From CAVOAK01 sp963664465 (GTDB taxonomy: Bacteria > Pseudomonadota > Alphaproteobacteria > UBA8366 > CAVOAK01): a stretch of 64,000 nt of DNA. The stretch lies in the NCBI GenBank assembly GCA_963664465.2, contig CAXXSU010000001.1:110386-174385 (forward strand), written 5' to 3'. A model generated the notes under the pieces. The model made no database searches. It worked only from the letters and a program-made list of their open reading frames with translations, and was not told the DNA's origin. Numbering within the stretch: the stretch's first letter is position 1; the number at the start of each line of letters is the position of its first letter. Position numbers and translations under genes: made by a program. Below, in pieces: positions 29,603 through 36,715 of this stretch.

Positions 29603-31035
29603 GGGGATGTCCCGACCGCTGTTGAAAATGTGAGGTAGGCGTTGCTCGCCTTGAGCCGGTAGGCTCGGGGTGTTGAATCCAACGAAAGGAAAGCAACGCC
29701 ATGAAGAAATCTACCACATCGGCCGCTGTTGTCCCGGCGGCAATCATCGAAGATGCCTGGCAAGAGGTTGGCGCGAGCTTCGAGCGCTTCTGCCTGACGA
29801 CCGGCCTCGCGACCTTGGCCAGCATGCTGGAGGAGGATGCGACCCAGGTGTGCGGTGCCCGCTACGACCGCGCCGACGGAAGGGATGGGCACCGCTGGGG
29901 CAAGACCACGGGGAAGGTCGGCTTCCATGGGGGTAAGGTCGAGTTCGAGCGGCCCCGCGTACGTCGCCGCGACGGCGGCGAGGTCACCCTACCGAGTTGG
30001 GAGGCGGCGTTGTCGGAGGACCTGCTGGGCAAGTGGGCGCTCAACCTGATGCTGATCAACGTCTCGACGCGCAAGTTCGGCCGCGCCGTCCGCCTGCCGG
30101 AGGGCGACGTGCCCGCGCCGAACGGAGCGGGGGTGTCCAAGTCGGCGGTATCGCGCCGGTTCGTGGCGTTGTCGGCGGAGCGCATGAAGCAATGGATGGC
30201 GGCCGACCTGTCCAATCTGGATCTGCTGATCATCCAGATTGACGGCATCCACATCGATGAGGACTTGATGCTGCTGGCCGCCGTCGGCATCGACGGCAAC
30301 GGCGAGAAGCATCCCCTCGGCGTGATCGAGGGGGCGACCGAGAATACCGCCGTGGTGCAGGCGCTGCTCGACAACCTGGTCGGGCGTGGTCTGGAGGCGG
30401 CGGTCTGCCGCCTGTTCATCATCGACGGGGCCAAGGCGCTGTCCAAGGCGATCCGCAACACCTTCGGCCGCCATACGCCGATCCAGCGTTGCCAGGTCCA
30501 CAAGGCCCGCAACATCACCGAGCGCCTTGCCAAGCCCTTGCATGCCAGCGTCCGCAAAGCGCTGCGCCAAGCGTGGGAACTGGACGACGCCGACAAGGCC
30601 GAGCGGCTGATCAAGAACTTGGCGCGGCGCCTGGAACATGACGCGCCCGGCGTCGCCGCCAGCATCCTGGAGGGCCTCGACGAGATCCTCACCGTTACCC
30701 GCCTGGGCCTGCCGGTCGAACTGCGCCGTTCGCTCGCCTGCACCAACATCATCGAGAACATGAACGGGACCATCCGGCAGGTCTGCCGCAACGTCAAACG
30801 CTGGCGGGACGCCAAGATGGCGCTCCGCTGGACCGGCGCCGCCATGCTGGAGGCCGCCAAGGGCTTCCGAAGGCTCAAAGCCCACAAGCAACTACCGATC
30901 CTGCGGGCGGCCCTCGCGGCCCACCAGGCAAGTCACTCCATCAACCCCGACCTTGAACAGAAGGCCAAGGCTGCGTAGCCTGCTCAACCAGCAATGCCTG
31001 CTGAACGAATTTCAACAGTAGGCGGGACATTCCCC
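29603..31035 (+). mobile_element. IS256-family insertion sequence, copy B (no target duplication)
   Basis: Same element as 10611-12042, in the opposite orientation. Ends GGGGATGTCCCGACC at the left and GGCGGGACATTCCCC at the right. The flanking bases, GAAAATCT on the left and AAATAATG on the right, do not match, so no target duplication is present. The left flank is an integrase gene and the right flank lies just before an ABC transporter gene. Confidence 0.93.
29701..30978 (+). CDS. IS256-family transposase, copy B
   Basis: 425 residues, identical to the copy A protein, with an intact frame. The same DDE blocks are present (QIDGIHIDE, IIDGAKALSKAI, TNIIENMNGTIRQ). Presumably active, since two identical copies exist. 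Confidence 0.95.
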   Translation: MKKSTTSAAVVPAAIIEDAWQEVGASFERFCLTTGLATLASMLEEDATQVCGARYDRADGRDGHRWGKTTGKVGFHGGKVEFERPRVRRRDGGEVTLPSWEAALSEDLLGKWALNLMLINVSTRKFGRAVRLPEGDVPAPNGAGVSKSAVSRRFVALSAERMKQWMAADLSNLDLLIIQIDGIHIDEDLMLLAAVGIDGNGEKHPLGVIEGATENTAVVQALLDNLVGRGLEAAVCRLFIIDGAKALSKAIRNTFGRHTPIQRCQVHKARNITERLAKPLHASVRKALRQAWELDDADKAERLIKNLARRLEHDAPGVAASILEGLDEILTVTRLGLPVELRRSLACTNIIENMNGTIRQVCRNVKRWRDAKMALRWTGAAMLEAAKGFRRLKAHKQLPILRAALAAHQASHSINPDLEQKAKAA

Positions 31036-31154
31036 AAATAATGCCTGTTTCGGTAGTGACGCAATCATGTTCACCGTATTACAATCGCCAAAATTGGCTC
31101 GACCGTACGAATCAAGAAGGCCAACCTTCACTAACTGTAAACGGGAGTTACACG

Positions 31155-32840
31155 ATGAAAAGCAGCGACAGGAAGCATATTGGTGTCAAGCACCTGAAGT
31201 CGGCCTTTGCCGACGGCAAGATCGACCGGCGACAATTTCTCCGCGATTCGACTTTGCTTGGTCTTTCGGCGGCGGCGGCGTACGCCTTCGTCGGCAAGGT
31301 GACCGGTGAGCGTGCGGTTCCCCGGGCCCGCGCAGCCACGATGCCCAAGGGCGGCACGCTGCGCATCGGCGCGTCGGTGCAGCCGCTTGAAAAGCCACAC
31401 ACCTATGAGTGGACGCAGGCTGACATCACCATCAACATCAACGAGAATTTAACCATGATCGGCCACGACAATGTCAGTCGTGGCGTGCTGGTCGCGTCCT
31501 GGGACGCTACCGAGGACTTGCGCACTTGGACGTTTCACATTCGCAAGGGTGTGAACTGGAAGAGTGGCCGTCCATTTACAGCCGACGATGCCATTTGGAA
31601 CCTCAAGCATATCCTCGACCCGAAGACCGGGTCTTCGGGCCTCGGCCACTTCAAGAGCTATATGCTTAATACGATCGATACCGGTGAAGAGGACGACAAG
31701 GGCAAGCCCAAGAAGACATTCGAGCTTTGGGATGCGAATGCAATTGAGAAGGTCGACGATTTTACCTTCAAGATGAACACGAAGCAGCCGCAGCTTGCGG
31801 TGCCGGAGCATCTCGCCGGCTCGCCGATACAGATGTTGGATCCCGATGAGGGCGGCGAAATCGGGCCTGGCTCTAACGGTACGGGAGCCTACGATCTCGT
31901 CGAAGTCCTGACACGCGAGAAGGCAGTCCTCAAAGCCAGGGGGCCACATTGGAGTGGTGTCGGCCCATATGCCGATACGCTTGAGTTCTTGGACCTGGAG
32001 GATGACGCCGATGCCAAGTTCGGCGCTCTCGCCACCGGCCAAATCGACATGGTGCGTACACTCGACGTTGCATATGCCAATCGGGTGAAGGAGCATCCAG
32101 ATCTGGTGCTGAACACACTTCCCAGCGGACAAACCCTCGTTGGCCGTATGCGTATCGACCACAAGCCCTTCGACAACCCGAAGGTACGCAAGGCCATGCG
32201 GCTTGCGATCGACTCCAAAAGAGTCGCCGAGATTGGCTTCTTTGGTGTAGGCGTGCCGGCCGAAAATCACCACGTCTGCCCGGTCCATCCGGAATACATG
32301 AAACTGCCTTTCTTCGAGCAGAACATTCCGGAGGCGAAGAAACTTTTGGCCGAAGCAGGATTCCCCAACGGCTTCGAGACGACGATCGATACCATGAACG
32401 TTCCCTACATCTTGACGACCGCGCAGGTCATGAAGGAGATGTGGGCGAAGATAGGCGTCACGGTGAACATCAACACGATGCCCCCGGGAAAGTATTGGGA
32501 TATTTGGAAAACGACGCCCTTCGGCTACACGACGTGGACGCATCGTCCGCTCGGGGTGCAAGTGTTGGCACTTGCCTATCGTTCGGACGTGCGGTGGAAC
32601 GAGTCCGCTTACTCGAACAAGGAGTTCGACGATCTCCTGGATAAGGCGGAGGGCACCTTTGATGTAGAGGCGCGTCGCAAGATCGTGCAGCGTTTGGAGG
32701 AAATCATGCAGGAGGACGGGCCGATCGTGCAGCCCTTCTGGCGCCCCTCGATCGTTGCTTATAATAAGCGGGTGAAGGGCTTTAGCGCACATCCGTCGAA
32801 TAGGACGTTGGCTACTAGGATCGCCATTGAGCCGGCCTAA
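31155..32840 (+). CDS. Tat-exported peptide/nickel-type ABC transporter substrate-binding protein (SBP_bac_5)
   Basis: Family-5 extracellular solute-binding protein, 561 residues. The N-terminus carries a twin-arginine signal (DRRQFLRDSTLLGLSAAAAYAF), so it is exported folded to the periplasm. Mature motifs: GTLRIGASVQPLEK, then WTFHIRKGVNWKSGRPFTADD, the typical family-5 ligand-domain start. Start ATG 31155 with GGGAG upstream; the frame is open further back towards IS256. No permease or ATPase genes follow; the next 10 kb are insertion-sequence debris, so the transporter operon is probably broken or relocated. Ligand is likely a peptide or small organic molecule, not determinable here. Confidence 0.9.
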   Translation: MKSSDRKHIGVKHLKSAFADGKIDRRQFLRDSTLLGLSAAAAYAFVGKVTGERAVPRARAATMPKGGTLRIGASVQPLEKPHTYEWTQADITININENLTMIGHDNVSRGVLVASWDATEDLRTWTFHIRKGVNWKSGRPFTADDAIWNLKHILDPKTGSSGLGHFKSYMLNTIDTGEEDDKGKPKKTFELWDANAIEKVDDFTFKMNTKQPQLAVPEHLAGSPIQMLDPDEGGEIGPGSNGTGAYDLVEVLTREKAVLKARGPHWSGVGPYADTLEFLDLEDDADAKFGALATGQIDMVRTLDVAYANRVKEHPDLVLNTLPSGQTLVGRMRIDHKPFDNPKVRKAMRLAIDSKRVAEIGFFGVGVPAENHHVCPVHPEYMKLPFFEQNIPEAKKLLAEAGFPNGFETTIDTMNVPYILTTAQVMKEMWAKIGVTVNINTMPPGKYWDIWKTTPFGYTTWTHRPLGVQVLALAYRSDVRWNESAYSNKEFDDLLDKAEGTFDVEARRKIVQRLEEIMQEDGPIVQPFWRPSIVAYNKRVKGFSAHPSNRTLATRIAIEPA

Positions 32841-32867
32841 ACCCATGTTGGGCAGGGTTACTAGAGG

Positions 32868-32939
32868 GTGCCCGTCTCGACGTGGTTGAGGTTGCTGTTA
32901 ACCACCGGGTCGGCGGTTCGAGTCCATCTTGGGGCCCCA
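32868..32939 (+). pseudogene. tRNA-Asn-like 3' fragment (anticodon GTT)
   Basis: Contains an anticodon loop CTGTTAACCA, variable GGGTCGG, T-arm GGCGGTTCGAGTCC and a 3' end TTGGGGCCCCA that looks like acceptor strand plus CCA. A weak D-arm (CTC ... GAG) can be drawn, but the 5' acceptor strand needed to pair with TTGGGGC (GCCCCAA) is absent, so this is not an intact tRNA. A 3' tRNA piece is what remains at one end of an island integrated in a tRNA gene. Confidence 0.5.
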
Positions 32940-33143
32940 TTTACTATCTATAAGGCGCTGTTTTTATTATATTTTCCTCAATAGTCTGAATAGTTTCCCT
33001 ACGATATTACCAACTCGAGGCGTGGGAACGTATGAGATTTCTTGTCGGCCACCGCCGAAGGGGCAGAGGACTCCTCCTCGTCAAAGAGCAGTGTCAGAGT
33101 AAATGGGCTTGAGCCAGGAAGTAAGCTCTCGTAGCCTCCGGCG

Positions 33144-33359
33144 ATGCACAATCCTTTTCGAAATTTCAACAGTTCGCCTGAGCTAATCCAAAGCGCGGTG
33201 ATGCTGTATGTCCGTTATCCGTTGTCGCTGAGACAGGTCGAAGATCTACCGTTGGAGCGCGGTGTTGACGAGAGGGAGCGATGGCCAAATTCAGAGACAT
33301 CGAGACCGTGCAAACAATCGCTGCCGTCTTGCTAGGGTGGCGTCAACTTGCAGCCTGAG
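33144..33359 (+). pseudogene. IS6-family transposase remnant with internal deletion
   Basis: The first part (NPFRNFNSSPELIQSAVMLYV, then RYPLSLRQVEDL and LERGVD) is the N-terminus of an IS6-family transposase. Directly behind it, in another frame, AKFRDIETVQTIAA and LGWRQLAA resemble the family C-terminus. The whole catalytic middle is missing, so only the two ends remain joined. Not functional. Confidence 0.7.
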
Positions 33360-33573
33360 AGTCCTCGATTGTAGCTCTTACGGGGCTGATCCAGTTAGTC
33401 TGATGGTATGGACGCCCCTCGCGGCTTCTCGATGAGCCATACTGGAGCGTGTTGAACAAACCAGAAATGAGTGTCAACGGCGGAGCAAAATTAGTCCACC
33501 CGGGCGGAGCAAAACTAGTCCACTTAATGTTATGCGGTACGCGGTGTTGGGAGGTTCCTGTGGACCCACCGGG

Positions 33574-34460
33574 TCAACCATTGCACCGGCGGTTAAGCAG
33601 GTATTTTAGGGATTTCCGCCGTTTTTGGCTTTGGTTGAGACGATAGCTCTCGCCGTTCATTTCCAGGATATGGACATGGTCAGCGCCAAGCACCTTCAAC
33701 GCTATGTGGACGAATTTGCCGGTCGCCATGGCATCCGCGAGCAAGACACGACCACACAGATGGGTGAGGCTATGGTAGATAGCCTCTGGTCCAGCAAAGC
33801 CCCGGTCAGGCGTTCCGAGCCGAATATCTCCGTCCACTCATCGAACGGCAAGTTGGAGGTCACCAGGATCGAGCCCCGCTCGTAGCGCTGGCTGAAGACT
33901 TCGAACAGCAGCTCGGCGCCGGTCTTCGAGAGCGGCACGAAGCCGAGTTCGTCGATGATCAGAAGGTGATACTTTGCCAGTTGCTTCTGCAGGCGCAACA
34001 GGCGTTTTTCATCCCTGGCCTCCATCAGTTCATGAACCAGGGCAGCGGCCGTGAGGAAGCCGACGGAGAGCCCCTTTTGGCAGGCCGCCAGACCGAGACC
34101 GAGGGCGATATGGGTCTTGCCGGTTCCGCTGTTGCCGAGCGCGATGATATTCTCACGACGCTCGACGTATTCGCATCGCGCCAACTCCAGAACCAGCATC
34201 TTGTTGAGCGATGCGATGGCCTTGAAGTCGAAGCTGTCGAGGCTTTTGACGGCGGGGAACCTGGCCTGTCTGATCCGCCGCTCGACCATGCGGCGCTCAC
34301 GGTCGATCAGTTCCAACTCGGTCAGACGGACAAGATACCGCACATGGTCGGCGCCCTCGGTGGCGCATTGGCGGGCCAGCTTGTCGTATTCGCGCAGGAA
34401 CGTCGGCAGTTTCAGGGTCTTGAGGTGATGGGCCAGCAACACTTGCGGCGTATCGGTCAT
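33574..34460 (-). pseudogene. istB: IS21 helper ATPase IstB, disrupted by an IS1595 fragment
   Basis: Starts at ATG 34460, overlapping istA by 4 bases. The AAA+ ATPase core is intact: Walker A GNSGTGKTH and Walker B LLIIDELGFVPLS. After GALLD the frame is broken by a foreign block at about 33679-33786; the true IstB end (HVHILEMNGESYRLNQSQKRR) resumes in another frame beyond it. Read on the plus strand, the block encodes VSAKHLQRYVDEFAGRHGIR, the C-terminal part of an IS1595-type transposase. The translated protein would end with an unrelated tail and may be inactive. Confidence 0.8.
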
Positions 34461-35971
34461 GACGCGCCTCCGCCCAACAAGCTCATATAACTGGCGGCGG
34501 CCGTGGTCGCCACGTTGGCCCGAGGCAGGTCGGGATAGATATCCAGGTCGAGTTTGGGCGGGCGTCGCTCGATACGGCACAGCACAAGGTGTTTGACGGC
34601 GTCGTAGCCGATCGCACCCAGGCGCAGGGCGTCCTTCACCGCGCCGTGAAGCACCTCGAGATCGAAGGTCTCCAGAAGCCGAAGGACCTGGACGTATTCC
34701 CGCTTGCCGGCCTTGCCCATGCGCGCCTCCAGGAGACGGCGCAGGGTTGGGAAGGCATCAGGCAGTTCCCATCCGGCTAGCGGCGCGGCCTGATCCAGGG
34801 CACCGATCTTGTGCTCCAGCAAAGGCAGGTAGTGGATCGGATCGAAGACCATATCTTCCCGGTCGTAGGAACGGGGGTGTCGGGCAATGATCCCGGCGCC
34901 GCAACCGATAACCACCTCGTGGACATAGCCACGGATCCAGACTTCCTGATGGCCGTAGGCGACGGGCACGGAATAGTCATTCGTCCGGTAGCGCACCAGG
35001 GACAGCGAGTTGACCCGCGTGCCCTGCTTGTCGCACGCGTCGAACGGTGCCGGCAGTGGCCTCTTCAACGCTTCGCGGTCACGCACAAACCGTTCGCCGA
35101 TGCTCTCGCGGTGGCCGCGCAGGACGTTGCCTTGCCGGTTGCGGCATTGCTCTTCCAGGTGGCCATTGAAGGCGTCCCAGCTCGCGAACCGGGGAAGCGG
35201 CGTCATGAAGTTCCGCCGGGCATAGCCGACCACCCCCTCCACATTGCCTTTGTCGTTACCCTTGCCGGGACGGCCGTAGCGGTCCTCGAAGAGGTCATGG
35301 GACTGCAGCCCGCTGAACGCCCGCGTTCGTTGCCGCGTGCCATCCGGCAAGATGCGCGACACCAGACACTTGTCGTTGTCGTAAAGAATCGATTGGGGAA
35401 CGCCGCCGAAAAAAACAAAGGCTCTGTTGTGCCCGTCCAGCCAGGCCTCCGTCGTCGCCGCCGGGTAGGCCGCAACGAAGCAGGCATCGCTGTGGGGAAG
35501 TGTCATGACGAAAAAATGCGCCCGATACTTGACGCCGGCGATGATCGCATCCGCCTCGCCAAAGTCCGCTTGAGCATGGCCCGGAGGATGTGACAACGGC
35601 ACAAACATCTCACGCCGACGAAGGCGCCGTTCCCGAACGTAATCCTTCACGATGGTCTCTTTGCCCGTGAAGCCATGTTCGTCGCGAAGGCGCTCGAAGA
35701 TACGCTTCGCCGTGTGGTGCTGCTTACGGTGAACCGGTCGGTCCTCCTCCAGAATACGGTCGATGATATCCGTGAAGGGGGCCAGTTTCGGGCGTTTCGG
35801 TGGCTGGCGTCGCCGATATCCCGGCGGTTCCGAATGCCGCAGCATCTTCCTCACCGTCTCGCGCGCAATGCCAAACCGACTTGCCGCCTCTCGCTGGCTC
35901 AGACCATCAACATGGCAGGCCAGCCGAACGCGCAGATATAGGTCCACGGTGTACATCCTCCCGCCTTCCAT
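34457..35971 (-). CDS. istA: IS21-family transposase IstA, copy 1
   Basis: 504 residues. N-terminal helix-turn-helix (GLSQREAASRFGIARETVRKMLRHS), then an integrase/DDE core with ADFGEADAI and NDKGNVEGVVGYARRNF. Intact frame. Its stop overlaps the istB start (ATGA), the standard IS21 layout. Closely related to IstA of copy 2, with scattered substitutions. Confidence 0.9.
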   Translation of the reverse strand: MEGGRMYTVDLYLRVRLACHVDGLSQREAASRFGIARETVRKMLRHSEPPGYRRRQPPKRPKLAPFTDIIDRILEEDRPVHRKQHHTAKRIFERLRDEHGFTGKETIVKDYVRERRLRRREMFVPLSHPPGHAQADFGEADAIIAGVKYRAHFFVMTLPHSDACFVAAYPAATTEAWLDGHNRAFVFFGGVPQSILYDNDKCLVSRILPDGTRQRTRAFSGLQSHDLFEDRYGRPGKGNDKGNVEGVVGYARRNFMTPLPRFASWDAFNGHLEEQCRNRQGNVLRGHRESIGERFVRDREALKRPLPAPFDACDKQGTRVNSLSLVRYRTNDYSVPVAYGHQEVWIRGYVHEVVIGCGAGIIARHPRSYDREDMVFDPIHYLPLLEHKIGALDQAAPLAGWELPDAFPTLRRLLEARMGKAGKREYVQVLRLLETFDLEVLHGAVKDALRLGAIGYDAVKHLVLCRIERRPPKLDLDIYPDLPRANVATTAAASYMSLLGGGAS

Positions 35972-36072
35972 CTCAAAAAAGATCGAAGGCTACAGGTGGC
36001 AGAGTTTTACTCCGCCCGCGGCTGGGAAATCCCGCCGCTTCCGTGGACTAATTTGTCACCGCCGTTCTCACA

Positions 36073-36425
36073 TCGCCCGGACGATCACGACATTGCCAGC
36101 GCAGCTTCGCCGCTCGCTGACCTGGGACCAGGGAGCAGAGATGGCCAGGCATGCGGATCTTCGGATCGCAACCGGCCTTCCCGTCTACTTCTGCGAACCG
36201 CACAGCCCTTGGCAACGCGGAACGAACGAGAACACCAATGGACTGCTTCGACAGTACTTCCCGAAAGGAACCGATCTGAGCGCACACAGTCCGGACGTAC
36301 TCGCAGTTGTTGCTGACGCGCTCAATACACGGCCCCGCAAGACCCTCGGATGGAGAACTCCCGCCGAAGCTCTGGACCAGTGCTTGCAGGCCAGTCAAAC
36401 TGAACGTGTTGCGACGACCGTTTGA
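36073..36425 (+). pseudogene. IS30-family transposase, C-terminal fragment
   Basis: Encodes SLTWDQGAEMARHADL, EPHSPWQRGTNENTNGLLRQ and ADALNTRPRKTLGWRTPAEA, ending VATT, the catalytic and C-terminal blocks of IS30 transposases. The N-terminal two thirds are missing: the fragment begins at the edge of IS21 copy 1. Bases 36300-36420 recur exactly at 40811-40931 on the other strand. Confidence 0.85.
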
Positions 36426-36715
36426 ATTCGCCCAGTACTGCTCAGACGCATACCAGGCGCGCCTCGGTGAACTCGGTTTCCTCGCCTCAATGAGCGGTAA
36501 GGGAAATTGCTATGATAACGCCGTCGTCGAGACCTTCTTCAAAACCATCAAGTCAGAACTGATCTGGAGGACTGTGTTCATGTCAAGAAGCCAAGCTGAA
36601 ACTGCCATGGCCGGATACATCGATGGGTTCTATAATCCAGTCCGTCGGCACTCGACGCTGGACTTCACAAGCCCCGTCAAATTCGAGGCAGAAGCAATGC
36701 AAACGGTGTGGGGCG
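36421..36715 (+). pseudogene. IS3-family OrfB, C-terminal fragment
   Basis: Encodes QARLGELGFLASMSGKGNCY, DNAVVETFFKTIKSELIWR and YIDGFYNPVRRHSTLDFTSP, the last third of an IS3 transposase with its catalytic glutamate. Joined directly to the IS30 fragment at its left and, in the same frame, to the protease gene at its right. Confidence 0.85.

Larger units (their letters stand above)
33472..36072 (-). mobile_element. IS21-family element, copy 1 (damaged istB)
   Basis: About 2.6 kb. Ends read TGTCAACGGCGGAGCAAAAT at the left and, inwards from the right, TGTGAGAACGGCGGTGACAA; both ends carry repeated GGCGGAGCAAAA / ATTAGTCC blocks, the multiple terminal repeats of IS21 elements. istA and istB run leftwards. 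Related to, but clearly diverged from, copy 2 at 54.3-56.9 kb. The flanks show no clear target duplication. Confidence 0.85.

Noticed and set aside
31449..32846. 465-codon frame opposite the ABC binding protein
   Set aside because: Antisense shadow of a clear SBP gene with Tat signal.
32868..32939. Functional tRNA-Asn gene
   Set aside because: No 5' acceptor strand pairs with the 3' end and the T-stem has a mismatch; annotated as fragment only.
36307..36696. Taking the protease gene to start at 36307 as a natural transposase-protease fusion
   Set aside because: The upstream residues are out-of-frame IS30 and then an IS3 tail, so the fusion is debris joined by chance, not an evolved domain.
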